Below are positions 17,251 to 26,167 of a DNA stretch of 64,000 nt, piece after piece (position 1 is the stretch's first letter; each line of letters starts with the position of its first letter). Location: the NCBI RefSeq assembly GCF_025642155.1, contig NZ_CP106798.1, forward strand, positions 3,906,001 to 3,970,000, read 5' to 3'. The notes beneath the pieces were generated by a model. It did no database searches. It saw only the letters and a program-made list of their open reading frames with translations, and was not told the origin of the DNA. The stretch comes from Streptomyces sp. HUAS 15-9 (lineage in GTDB: Bacteria; Actinomycetota; Actinomycetes; Streptomycetales; Streptomycetaceae). The position numbers and the translations under genes are program-made.

Positions 17251-18851
17251 TTCCGCTCCCTGAGTTCGCGCGGTTCCAGCGGTCCCCGCAGATCCCGCAG
17301 TTCCCGGCGGAGGATCTTGCCGGAGGCGGCCCTGGGCACGCCGTCGATGAAGGTGACCTGCCGGACGCGCTTGTAAGGGGCGACGCGTTCGGCGACGTAC
17401 GCCATGACCTCGTCCTCGGTGAGGTCCCCGGCGGTGGGCTGGCGCACGACGTGGGCGTGCGGGACTTCGTTGTTGTCCTCGTTGTAGACGCCGATGACGG
17501 CGGCGTCGGCGATGCCGGGATGCGTGAGGAGCAGCGCCTCCAGCTCGGCTGGTGCCACCTGGAAGCCCTTGTACTTGATGAGTTCCTTCACGCGGTCGAC
17601 GACGAACAGCCAGCCGTCGGCGTCCACATGGCCGACGTCACCGGTGTGCAGCCAGCCGTCGGCGTCGATCATGTCGGCGGTGGCCTCGGGGCGGCCCAGG
17701 TAGCCCTTCATGACCTGGGGTCCGCGGATGAGGATCTCGCCGGGCTCACCGCCGGCGACGTCCTTGTCGGGGTCGTCGAGGGAGACGACGCGCATCTCGG
17801 TGCCCGCTATGAGCTTGCCGACCGTGCCGGGAGGTGCCTGGTGCATGGCGTCGAGCGGAACGACATGCGTGCCGGGCGAGAGTTCCGTCATGCCGTAGGC
17901 CTGGCCGACCGGCGGCAGGCCCAGCCGCTCGGAGCAGGCGGCGGCGAGCTGGGCGTCCAGGGGCGCGGCGGCGCTGATGATGTACCGCAGGGAGGACAGG
18001 TCGTAGCGGGCGACGGCCGGGTGCTTGGCGAGGGCGAGGACGATCGGCGGGGCGACGTACAGGCCGGTGATGCGGTGGTTCTCGATGGCCGCGAGGAACG
18101 TCTCCAGGTCGAAGCGGGGCAGCACGACGACGGTGGCGCCATTGCGCAGGGGCGCGTTCATGAGCGCGGTGAGGCCGTAGATGTGGAAGAAGGGCAGGAC
18201 GGCGAGGATGCGTTCGCCGGGTCCGGCCGTGACGGCGGGTTCGAGCTGGGCGAGGTTGGTGGCGATCTGCCGGTGGGTGAGCATCACGCCCTTGGGGATG
18301 CCGGTGGTGCCCGAGGAGTAGGGCAGTACGGCAATGTCCTCGACCGGGTCGGTGAAGACGTCCGGCTCGGGCGCGTCGGAGGCGATCAGGTCGAGCAGGG
18401 AGCGGTGTCCGGACGCGTTGTCGCACACGAATATCTCCCGTATGCCGCCCGCGAGTTCGGCGGCACGGCGGGCCGACTCCAGCAGCGGCGAGACGGTGAC
18501 GATCCAGCGGGCGGCCGAGTCCCGCAGCTGCTTGGCGAACTCCTCGGGCGTGGCGAGCGGGTGCACGGTGGTGACGGTGGCACCCGCGCGCGTGGCGGCG
18601 TAGAAGGCGGTCGGGAAGGCGACGGTGTTGGGGCTGTGCAGGGCGAGGACGTCGCCCTTGCGTACCCCCGCCTCGGCGAGGGCGGCGGCGATGCGCCGGT
18701 GGAACCGGTCCAGTTGTCCGTACGTGAGGGTGGTGCCGTCGGTGCCGTCGATCAGGGCGGGATGGTCGCCGAACTCGGCGGCCCGGCCCAGAACGGCCTC
18801 GTGGATGGGGAGTTCGACGGCCGGGACGTCTGCGTACTCGCTGCGGAACAC
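17247..18851 (-). CDS. AMP-forming acyl/aryl-CoA ligase (4-coumarate:CoA ligase-like)
   Basis: The protein has 534 residues. GTG at 18851 (MFRSEYADVP) has an ideal GAGGAGG site. ANL-superfamily motifs are all present: the P-loop YSSGTTGIPKG near residue 180, AYGMTELSPG, the GWLHTGDVGHVDADGWLFVVD hinge region near 415, and PRAASGKILRR with the catalytic Lys at the C-terminus. The same neighbourhood in S. coelicolor holds a characterised cinnamate/4-coumarate:CoA ligase (SCO4383). In this operon it should activate the carboxylic acid substrate that the dehydrogenase and carboxylase then process. Confidence 0.92.
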   Translation of the reverse strand: MFRSEYADVPAVELPIHEAVLGRAAEFGDHPALIDGTDGTTLTYGQLDRFHRRIAAALAEAGVRKGDVLALHSPNTVAFPTAFYAATRAGATVTTVHPLATPEEFAKQLRDSAARWIVTVSPLLESARRAAELAGGIREIFVCDNASGHRSLLDLIASDAPEPDVFTDPVEDIAVLPYSSGTTGIPKGVMLTHRQIATNLAQLEPAVTAGPGERILAVLPFFHIYGLTALMNAPLRNGATVVVLPRFDLETFLAAIENHRITGLYVAPPIVLALAKHPAVARYDLSSLRYIISAAAPLDAQLAAACSERLGLPPVGQAYGMTELSPGTHVVPLDAMHQAPPGTVGKLIAGTEMRVVSLDDPDKDVAGGEPGEILIRGPQVMKGYLGRPEATADMIDADGWLHTGDVGHVDADGWLFVVDRVKELIKYKGFQVAPAELEALLLTHPGIADAAVIGVYNEDNNEVPHAHVVRQPTAGDLTEDEVMAYVAERVAPYKRVRQVTFIDGVPRAASGKILRRELRDLRGPLEPRELRERK

Positions 18852-18887
18852 GGTTCCTCCTCGGGCGACGGGGTGCGCCAATGCGGC

Positions 18888-20054
18888 CTAGTACGACTTG
18901 GGCAGGCCGAGGGACTGGTGGGAAACGTAGTTGAGAATCATCTCCCGGCTCACCGGTGCTATACGAGCCACGCGCGCCGCCGTTATCAACGAGGCGAGTC
19001 CGAACTCGCGCGTGAGCCCGTTGCCGCCGAGGGTGTGCACGGCCTGGTCCACGGCCTTCACGCAGGCCTCTCCGGCCGCGTACTTGGCCATGTTGGCGGC
19101 CTCACCGGCGCCGATGTCGTCCCCGGCGTCGTAGAGGTGGGCGCCCTTCTGCATCATCAGGCGGGCCAGTTCGAGGTCGATGTGCGCCTGCGCGAGGGGG
19201 TGGGCGATGGCCTGGTGGGCGCCGATCGGGGTCTTCCAGACGGTGCGGTCGCGGGCGTACTCGATCGCCCTGGACAGGGCGTAGCGCCCCATGCCGATCG
19301 CGAACGCGGCCGTCATGATCCGCTCGGGGTTGAGCCCGGCGAAGAGCTGGAGCAGCCCCGCGTCCTCGTCGCCGACGAGCGCGTCGGCGGGCAGTCGTAC
19401 GTCGTCGAGGACCAGCTCGAACTGCTTCTCCGCTCCGTGCAGTTCCATGTCGATCTGCCGCCGCTGGAAGCCTTCGGCGTCGCGCGGGACGATGAACAGG
19501 CAGGGCTTGAGGCTGCCGGTGCGGGCGTCCTCGGTACGGCCGACGATCAGGACGGCGTCGGCGTGGTCGACGCCGGAGATGAACACCTTGCGGCCGCTCA
19601 ACAGCCAGTCCCCGGTGTCACCGTCCCTGCGTGCCGTCGTGGTGATGCGGTGGGAGTTGGAGCCGGCGTCGGGCTCGGTGATGCCGAAGGCCATGAGCCG
19701 GGTGCCGTCGGCGAGTCCGGGGAGCCAGGCGCGCTTCTGTTCCTCGGTGCCGAAGCGGGAGATGACGGTGCCGCAGATGGCGGGCGAGACGACGAGCATG
19801 AGGAGAGGACAGCCGGCGGCGCCCAGTTCTTCGAGGACGATGGAGAGCTCGGCGATGCCACCGCCTCCGCCGCCGTACTCCTCGGGGAGGTTCACGCCGA
19901 GGTAGCCGAGCTTGGCGGCTTCCGCCCAGAGCTCGGTGGGCTGGGCGCCTTCGGCGACGACGCGGGCGAGGTATTCGCGGCCGTAGCGCTTGCCGAGGGC
20001 GGCGACGGCCGCCCGCAGCGCTTTGTGTTCGTCGGATTCGGTGACAGGGCTCAT
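18888..20054 (-). CDS. Acyl-CoA dehydrogenase
   Basis: The protein has 388 residues with ATG at 20054 (MSPVTESDEHKALRAAVAAL); the longer frame to 20492 is a shadow. FAD-dependent dehydrogenation of an acyl-CoA is supported by LMAFGITEPDAGSNS (flavin/acyl binding) near 125 and WLLSGRKVFISGVDHAD. LNPERIMTAAFAIG places a Glu where isovaleryl-CoA dehydrogenases carry their catalytic base, while the usual C-terminal YEGT-type Glu is absent. That is consistent with a branched-chain substrate, though this is inferred. It lies between the carboxylase alpha and ligase genes, 36 nt from the latter. Confidence 0.92.
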   Translation of the reverse strand: MSPVTESDEHKALRAAVAALGKRYGREYLARVVAEGAQPTELWAEAAKLGYLGVNLPEEYGGGGGGIAELSIVLEELGAAGCPLLMLVVSPAICGTVISRFGTEEQKRAWLPGLADGTRLMAFGITEPDAGSNSHRITTTARRDGDTGDWLLSGRKVFISGVDHADAVLIVGRTEDARTGSLKPCLFIVPRDAEGFQRRQIDMELHGAEKQFELVLDDVRLPADALVGDEDAGLLQLFAGLNPERIMTAAFAIGMGRYALSRAIEYARDRTVWKTPIGAHQAIAHPLAQAHIDLELARLMMQKGAHLYDAGDDIGAGEAANMAKYAAGEACVKAVDQAVHTLGGNGLTREFGLASLITAARVARIAPVSREMILNYVSHQSLGLPKSY

Positions 20055-20134
20055 GGGTCTCCTAAGAGAAGGGGGCTGCAGGCCGTCTGGAGGGTGCGGG
20101 TCGTGTGTGGCTGGTCGCGCAGTTCCCCGCGCCC

Positions 20135-21976
20135 CTAGGTTTCCTGCACTACCGCGAGCAACATGCCGGGCTCCACCTGCTGACCGGGTTTCGCGTGCAG
20201 GGCGCTGAGCGTGCCGGAGGCCGGTGCGGTGATCCGGTGCTGCATCTTCATCGCCTCCAGCCAGATCAGGGGGTCCCCCGCGCGTACGGCGGCCCCCACG
20301 GCCAGGCCGTCGGCGATACGGACGACCGTGCCGGGCATGGGGGCGAGCAGCGAGCCGGGGGCGTGGTGTTCGGTCGGTTCGGGGAAGCGGGGCAGGGCGG
20401 TGAGGGCGGTCGCGTTGACGTACACCCGGTCGCCGTGGCGGGCGACATCGAACTTCCTCCGCACGCCGTCCGCTTCGAGTACGACGAGACACGCGTCGGC
20501 GTGCACGACCCGGACGCCGTCCGCGGTGAGGCCGTCCCTGGTGTGCCGGTACCGGGCCTCGTGCTCCGCGCCCGCCATCAGATAGCGCTTGATCTGCGGC
20601 TGGGAGGACAGGTTGCGCCAGCCGCCGAAGCGGGAGCGGCCGTGGGCGTCGGCGAGGGCGGCGGCGAGGGGCGCGTACGGGTCGGGGGCGGGCTCGGCCA
20701 GGTCGGCGAGGTGGCGGTCGTAGAAGCCGGTGTCCATGCGGGCCGCCGTGAACTCCGGGTGCCGCAGGGAGCGGACCAGCAGCTCGCGGTTGGTGACGGG
20801 GCCGTGGATCCGCGCCCGCTCCAGGGCGCCGGAGAGCCTGCGCAGGGCCTCCGCGCGTGTGGGGGCGTGGGCGACGGTCTTGGCGAGCATCGGGTCGTAG
20901 TGGACGCCGATGTCGTCGCCGCCGGTGTAGCCGGTGTCGAGGCGGACGCCGTCCGGTACGGCGAGGTGGTGCAGGGTGCCGGTCTGCGGGGCCCAGTCGC
21001 GGGACGGGTCCTCGGCGTAGAGGCGGGCCTCGATCGCGTGGCCGCGCGCACCCGGCGGATCCGTGGCGAGGGCATGACCCTCGGCGATCCGGATCTGCTC
21101 GGCGACCAGGTCGAGCCCGAACACCGCCTCCGTGACGGGGTGTTCGACCTGGAGGCGGGTGTTCATCTCCAGGAAGTGGGCCCTGCCGTCGGCGACGAGG
21201 AACTCGACGGTGCCGGCGCCCACGTAGTCGACCGCGCGGGCGGCGTGGCCGGCCATCTCGTACAGCTCGACAGTCAGTTCGGGATTCAAACCCGGTGCCG
21301 GTGCCTCCTCGATCACCTTCTGGTGGCGGCGCTGGAGGGAGCAGTCGCGGGTGCCGAGCGTCCAGACGGTGCCGTGGGTGTCGGCGAGGACCTGCACCTC
21401 GACATGGCGGCCGCGCTCCACATAGGGCTCGACGAAGACCTCGCCGTCCCCGAAGGCGCTCGCGGCCTCGGCGCGTGCGCTCTCCAGCGCGCCGCCGAGC
21501 TCCTCCAGGGCGCGTACGATCCGCATCCCGCGCCCGCCACCGCCCGCGGCCGCCTTCACCAGCACGGGCAGATCGGCCGCGGTGACCTCGCGCAACGGCT
21601 CGATCCCCATCAGCTCCTTGGCACGCGTCTTGGACGCCATCGCCTCGATCGCCTCCGGGGACGGGCCGATCCAGACCAGTCCCGCGTCGAGGACGGCGCG
21701 CGCGAAGTCGGGGTTCTCGGAGAGGAAGCCGTAGCCGGGGTGCACGGCGTCCGCGCCGGCCGCGACGGCCGCCTTCACGATCAGGTCGCCGCGCAGATAC
21801 GTCTCGGCGGGCGTCGCACCCGGCAGCCGTACCGCCGTGTCGGCCACGCGCGCGTGGAGGGCGTGCTCGTCGGCGTCGGAGTGCACGGCGACCGTCCGGA
21901 TTCCCAACTCACCGCAGGTGCGGAAGATCCGGCAGGCGATCTCGCCCCGGTTGGCGACCAGCAGAGTCGAAATCAT
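20135..21976 (-). CDS. Acyl-CoA carboxylase alpha subunit (biotin carboxylase plus biotin carrier)
   Basis: The protein has 613 residues with ATG at 21976 (MISTLLVANRGEIACRIF). Order: biotin carboxylase (1-445) with PGYGFLSEN, the ATP-grasp glycine loop KAAAGGGGRGMRIV and EMNTRLQVEHPVTE; a linker; and a C-terminal biotinyl domain with EAMKM, whose Lys near 580 is biotinylated. It pairs with the beta subunit gene 5 nt upstream in the operon. Size and layout match 3-methylcrotonyl- or geranyl-CoA carboxylase alpha better than the general acetyl/propionyl-CoA AccA of Streptomyces, given the operon context. Confidence 0.94.
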   Translation of the reverse strand: MISTLLVANRGEIACRIFRTCGELGIRTVAVHSDADEHALHARVADTAVRLPGATPAETYLRGDLIVKAAVAAGADAVHPGYGFLSENPDFARAVLDAGLVWIGPSPEAIEAMASKTRAKELMGIEPLREVTAADLPVLVKAAAGGGGRGMRIVRALEELGGALESARAEAASAFGDGEVFVEPYVERGRHVEVQVLADTHGTVWTLGTRDCSLQRRHQKVIEEAPAPGLNPELTVELYEMAGHAARAVDYVGAGTVEFLVADGRAHFLEMNTRLQVEHPVTEAVFGLDLVAEQIRIAEGHALATDPPGARGHAIEARLYAEDPSRDWAPQTGTLHHLAVPDGVRLDTGYTGGDDIGVHYDPMLAKTVAHAPTRAEALRRLSGALERARIHGPVTNRELLVRSLRHPEFTAARMDTGFYDRHLADLAEPAPDPYAPLAAALADAHGRSRFGGWRNLSSQPQIKRYLMAGAEHEARYRHTRDGLTADGVRVVHADACLVVLEADGVRRKFDVARHGDRVYVNATALTALPRFPEPTEHHAPGSLLAPMPGTVVRIADGLAVGAAVRAGDPLIWLEAMKMQHRITAPASGTLSALHAKPGQQVEPGMLLAVVQET

Positions 21977-21981
21977 GAGCC

Positions 21982-23580
21982 TCACATCCGGAAGACGCCG
22001 AAGCCACCCCGCGCGCCCTCGTAGGACGCGGTGTGGATGGCGGACAGACACAGGCCGAGAACGGTGCGGGTGTCGCGCGGATCGATGACGCCGTCGTCGT
22101 ACAGCCGCCCGGACAGGAACATCGGCAGCGACTCGGACTCGATCTGCTGCTCCACCATGGCGCGCAGGGCCGCGTCGGCGTCCTCGTCGTACGGCTGCCC
22201 CTTGGCGACCGCCGACTGCCGGGCGACGATCGACAGCACGCCGGCGAGCTGCTGCGGGCCCATGACGGCGGACTTGGCGCTGGGCCAGGCGAACAGGAAG
22301 CGCGGGTCGTAGGCCCGGCCGCACATGCCGTAGTGCCCGGCCCCGTAGGAGGCGCCCATGAGCACGGACAGGTGCGGCACGCGCGAGTTGGAGACCGCGT
22401 TGATCATCATCGCGCCGTGCTTGATGATCCCGCCCTGCTCATACTCCTTGCCGACCATGTAGCCGGTGGTGTTGTGCAGGAAGAGCAGCGGGATGTCGCG
22501 CTGGTTGGCGAGCTGGATGAACTGGGCGGCCTTCTGCGACTCCTCGCTGAACAGGACGCCCTGCGCATTGGCGAGGATGCCCACCGGATAGCCGTGCAGG
22601 GACGCCCAGCCGGTGGCGAGGCTCGTCCCGTACAACGGCTTGAACTCGTCGAAGTCGGAGGCGTCGACGACACGGGCGATGACCTCGCGCGGGTCGAAGG
22701 GGATCTTCAGATCGCCGGGGACGATGCCGAGCAGCTCCTCCGGGTCGTACTTCGGCGGGGCCACCGGGCCCGGATCGTCGTACGCCTTGCGGTGGTTGAG
22801 GCGGGCGACCACGCGCCGCGCCTGCCGCAGCGCGTCCTGCTCGTCCACGGCGAAGTAGTCCGCGAGCCCGGACACGCGCGCGTGCATCTCGGCGCCGCCC
22901 AGGGACTCGTCGTCGCTCTCCTCGCCGGTCGCCATCTTCACCAGCGGCGGCCCGCCCAGGAACACCTTCGCGCGCTCCTTGACCATGATCACGTGGTCGG
23001 ACATACCGGGGACGTAGGCGCCACCGGCGGTCGAGTTCCCGAAGACGACGGCGACGGTGGGGATTCCGGCGGCGGACAGCCGGGTCAGGTCCCGGAAGAT
23101 GGCGCCTCCGGGGATGAAGATCTCCTTCTGGGAGGGCAGATCGGCGCCCCCGGACTCGACCAGGCTGATGCAGGGCAGCCGGTTGGCGAGCGCGATGTCG
23201 TTGGCCCGCAGCGCCTTCTTCAGGCTCCAGGGGTTGCTGGCGCCGCCGCGCACGGTCGGGTCGTTTGCGGTGATCAGGCACTCGACGCCCTCGACCACCC
23301 CGATACCGGTGACGAGAGAGGCGCCCACGGCGTAGTCGCTGCCCCAGGCGGCCAGCGGCGACAGCTCCAAGAACGGTGTGTCCGGGTCCAGGAGCAGCTC
23401 GATGCGCTCGCGCGCGAGCAGCTTGCCACGCCCCCGGTGCCGCTGGACGTACTTCTCACCGCCGCCCGCGAGCGCCTTGGCGTGCTCGGCGTCGAGGTCG
23501 GCGAGCTTGGCGAGCATGGCCTCGCGGTTCGCCCGGTAGTCCTGGCCGTTGCGGTCCAGGGCGGAGGAGAGGACGGTCAA
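21982..23580 (-). CDS. Acyl-CoA carboxylase beta subunit (carboxyltransferase)
   Basis: The protein has 532 residues. The start is TTG at 23580, overlapping the AtuA-family stop as TTGA, with GGAGG upstream; no ATG or GTG suits the conserved N-terminus (LSSALDRNGQDYRANREAM). Carboxyltransferase landmarks: YVQRHRGRGKLLARERIELL, ASLVTGIGVVEG, the SLVESGGADLPSQKE acyl-binding region, FGNSTAGGAYVPGMSDH, and the C-terminal half with LFLHNTTGYMVGKEYEQGG and GASYGAGHYGMCGRAYDP. These last motifs are characteristic of methylcrotonyl-CoA/geranyl-CoA carboxylases. Confidence 0.94.
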   Translation of the reverse strand: MTVLSSALDRNGQDYRANREAMLAKLADLDAEHAKALAGGGEKYVQRHRGRGKLLARERIELLLDPDTPFLELSPLAAWGSDYAVGASLVTGIGVVEGVECLITANDPTVRGGASNPWSLKKALRANDIALANRLPCISLVESGGADLPSQKEIFIPGGAIFRDLTRLSAAGIPTVAVVFGNSTAGGAYVPGMSDHVIMVKERAKVFLGGPPLVKMATGEESDDESLGGAEMHARVSGLADYFAVDEQDALRQARRVVARLNHRKAYDDPGPVAPPKYDPEELLGIVPGDLKIPFDPREVIARVVDASDFDEFKPLYGTSLATGWASLHGYPVGILANAQGVLFSEESQKAAQFIQLANQRDIPLLFLHNTTGYMVGKEYEQGGIIKHGAMMINAVSNSRVPHLSVLMGASYGAGHYGMCGRAYDPRFLFAWPSAKSAVMGPQQLAGVLSIVARQSAVAKGQPYDEDADAALRAMVEQQIESESLPMFLSGRLYDDGVIDPRDTRTVLGLCLSAIHTASYEGARGGFGVFRM

Positions 23581-25250
23581 AGGAGGACCTCCGGGATGTC
23601 CAGATGACGGGAGCGCAGCCATTCGCCGAGGGCCTTGGCCTGCGGATCGAAACGGTGCCGGGCGGCGACGCCCTCGCCGAGGATTCCCTCGACGACAAAG
23701 TTCAGGGCGCGGAGGTTGGGCAGGAGGTGGCGCACCACGACCAGCCCACGGCTCTCGGGAATCAACTCCCGGAACCGTTCGACGGTCAGCTCGTGGGCGA
23801 GCCACCGCCATGCCTCGTCGGAGCGCGCCCAGACCCCCACGTTGGCGTTCCCGCCCTTGTCACCGCTGCGGGCACCGGCGATCAGACCGAGGGAGGCACG
23901 ACGCGTGGGCCCTGCTGGCAGGGGATCCGGGAGGGACGGCGCCGGTACGTCACCGAGTACGGCGGTGTCATGGGGCGCAGCCACATGGACCCGCCGTCCA
24001 TCGTCAAGGACGGCCACCTGGTCGACGGCACCATGGGGAACGTACACACTCTCAAAGACTCCATAGGGCGCCCCCTTCCCCGGTGGTGCGACCACATGGA
24101 ACCCGGGGTAACTGGCCAGCGCCAGCTCGATCGCGGCCCCACTCAGCGCACGCCCCACGACCCCCTGATCGGGATCGCGCACGACGAGCCGGAGCAGGGC
24201 GCTCGCAGTCTCCTCGGTGTCCGAGTCGGGGCGGTCGGTACGGACGAGCTCCCACCGCACGTCACTGGGCGGCGACTTGGCAAGGGCGTCGGACATCTGC
24301 TCCCGCACGAGAGCGGCCTTGCCCTCGATGTCGAGCCCGGTCAGGACGAAGACGACCTCGTTGCGGAAGCCGCCGAGCTTGTTGAGGCCGACCTTGAGGG
24401 TGGGGGGCGGGGCCTCGCCGTGCACCCCCTCGATACGGACGCGGTCGTGGCCGTCCTGGGTGAGCCGCACGGTGTCGAGGCGGGCGGTGACATCGGGCCC
24501 GGCATACCGGGCACCGCCCGTCTCGTACAGCAGCTGAGCGGTGACGGTACCGACGTCCACGAACCCACCGGTGCCGGGATGCTTGGTGATGACGCAGCTG
24601 CCGTCCTCGTGGATCTCGGCGAGCGGGAAGCCGGGCCGCCGTACGTCGCCGTCCCCGAAGAAGGCGTAGTTCCCGCCGGTGGCCTGCGTCCCGCACTCCA
24701 GGACGTGCCCCGCGACGACGGCGCCCGCCAGCCGGTCGTACTCCCCCGGCTGCCAGCCGAAGTGGGCGGCGGCGGGGCCGGTGACGAGGGCCGCGTCGGT
24801 GACCCGCCCGGTGACCACGATGTCAGCGCCCTCGCGCAGACAGCCGGCGATACCGAAGCCGCCGAGGTAGGCGTGGGCGGCGAGGCTACCGGGGTAGGCG
24901 GGGGTGAGGTCGTCACCCTCGACGTGGGCGACGCGCAGGGGGATGCCGAGGCGGCTCGCCAACTTCCGTACGGCGTCGGCGAGTCCGGCGGGGTTGAGGC
25001 CGCCGGCGTTGGTGACGATGCGGACGCCGCGCTCTTGTGCGAGCCCCAGACACTCCTCCAGCTGGCGCAGGAAGGTGCGGGCATACCCGGCGGCGGGATC
25101 CTTGAGCCGGTCCCGGCCCAGGATCAGCATGGTCAGCTCGGCGAGGTAGTCCCCCGTGAGGACATCCAGTTCACCGCCGGTGAGCATCTCGCGCATGGCG
25201 TCGAACCGGTCGCCGTAGAAGCCGGAGGCGTTGCCTATGCGCAGGGTCAC
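23577..25250 (-). CDS. AtuA-family (DUF1446) protein
   Basis: The protein has 557 residues with GTG at 25250 overlapping the upstream stop by 4 nt. Homology is to the acyclic terpene utilisation protein AtuA: IGNASGFYGDRFDAM at the N-terminus, TGDYLAELTMLILG, VTNAGGLNPAGLADAV, a long central domain and the C-terminal LIAGARSGDKGGNANVGVWAR block (sometimes a separate small subunit). AtuA is found in the Pseudomonas citronellol/geraniol operon, but its biochemical role is not established. Its place directly before the carboxylase subunits suggests a role tied to the carboxylated intermediate. Confidence 0.88.
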   Translation of the reverse strand: MTLRIGNASGFYGDRFDAMREMLTGGELDVLTGDYLAELTMLILGRDRLKDPAAGYARTFLRQLEECLGLAQERGVRIVTNAGGLNPAGLADAVRKLASRLGIPLRVAHVEGDDLTPAYPGSLAAHAYLGGFGIAGCLREGADIVVTGRVTDAALVTGPAAAHFGWQPGEYDRLAGAVVAGHVLECGTQATGGNYAFFGDGDVRRPGFPLAEIHEDGSCVITKHPGTGGFVDVGTVTAQLLYETGGARYAGPDVTARLDTVRLTQDGHDRVRIEGVHGEAPPPTLKVGLNKLGGFRNEVVFVLTGLDIEGKAALVREQMSDALAKSPPSDVRWELVRTDRPDSDTEETASALLRLVVRDPDQGVVGRALSGAAIELALASYPGFHVVAPPGKGAPYGVFESVYVPHGAVDQVAVLDDGRRVHVAAPHDTAVLGDVPAPSLPDPLPAGPTRRASLGLIAGARSGDKGGNANVGVWARSDEAWRWLAHELTVERFRELIPESRGLVVVRHLLPNLRALNFVVEGILGEGVAARHRFDPQAKALGEWLRSRHLDIPEVLL

Positions 25251-26041
25251 TCCGTGTCCCCCTTCGGGGGACGTCCATCGCCGGGCGGGCCCGCGAAGGC
25301 CTGGGCGATGTCGAGCCAGCGGTCGGCGTCCGGCCCTTCGGCACGTACGGCGAGGTCGGCGCGGTGGGCACGCTGGGTGACCAGGAGACAGAAGTCGAGG
25401 GCGGCCGCGGTGACACGCTGGGAGGCGTCTTCAGGGCCGTAGGTCCACGTATCCCCGGAGGGACCGAGGATCTCCACGCGAAATTCCTCGGCAGGTGCGG
25501 GCAACCCATGAGCCCCGAAGGCGAAGTCCCGGGCGCGCACACCGATGCGGACCACATGCTTCAGCCGGTCGGTGGGTGCGGGGACCACACCCAGGGTGTC
25601 GGCGACGTCCTGGCCGTGGGCCCAGGTCTCCATGAGCCGGCCGGTGGCCATGGAGGCGGCGGACATGGGTGGCCCGTACCAGGGGAAGCGGGCGCCGGGC
25701 CGGGACTCGCGCAGGGCCCGGTCGAGCGCGGCGCGCCCCTCACGCCAGGTCGACAGCAGCACCGGGGGCGGAAGTTGGGCGCCGGTCTCGGCCCCCTCGT
25801 CCACGAAGGTCTCAGGCGCCGCGAGGGCCTTCTCGACCAGGCCGCGGAAGGCATCGGCGTCCGTGACGGCGAGGAGGGCGGAGCGGTCGGTCCAGGCGAG
25901 GTGGGCGATCTGGTGGGCGACGGTCCATTTGGGCGCGGGGGTCGGGAGGGCCCACTGTTCCGGGCGCAACTCGGCCACGAGCCGGTCGAGTTCTTCGCTT
26001 TCGTCACGCAGATCGTCGAACACGGGCGTCGGATCGGACAT
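25247..26041 (-). CDS. DinB-like/maleylpyruvate isomerase-type metal-binding protein (TIGR03084-like)
   Basis: The protein has 264 residues with ATG at 26041 (MSDPTPVFDDLRDESEELD). It belongs to the mycothiol-dependent/DinB-like superfamily: a four-helix bundle with a probable metal triad drawn from the His in WTVAHQIAHLAWTD (near 40-50) and METWAHGQDVAD (near 150), then a C-terminal alpha/beta domain. It is the first gene of the catabolic operon and ends in a GTGA overlap. A thiol-linked conversion or isomerisation is possible; the substrate is unknown. Confidence 0.85.
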   Translation of the reverse strand: MSDPTPVFDDLRDESEELDRLVAELRPEQWALPTPAPKWTVAHQIAHLAWTDRSALLAVTDADAFRGLVEKALAAPETFVDEGAETGAQLPPPVLLSTWREGRAALDRALRESRPGARFPWYGPPMSAASMATGRLMETWAHGQDVADTLGVVPAPTDRLKHVVRIGVRARDFAFGAHGLPAPAEEFRVEILGPSGDTWTYGPEDASQRVTAAALDFCLLVTQRAHRADLAVRAEGPDADRWLDIAQAFAGPPGDGRPPKGDTE

Positions 26042-26167
26042 GGGGGGAGCATGGCAGCGCCACCAGAAACAATCAAGCGTGCTTGCATGAATTTCTTTTT
26101 CCACAACCCGTCACTTGATTGCACCTACCTAGCTACTCTCGGTGACTGGAGATTGGAGGTGGTTGCC

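Noticed and set aside
17244..20138. 964-residue open frame on the + strand
   Set aside because: It lies opposite the CoA ligase and acyl-CoA dehydrogenase genes. Composition is Gly/Val/Arg-rich with no known motif, as expected for an antisense shadow in a GC-rich genome.
20105..23607. Long + strand frames of 639 and 524 residues over the carboxylase genes
   Set aside because: The minus-strand carboxylase subunits show intact catalytic motifs. The + frames have none and no ribosome site.
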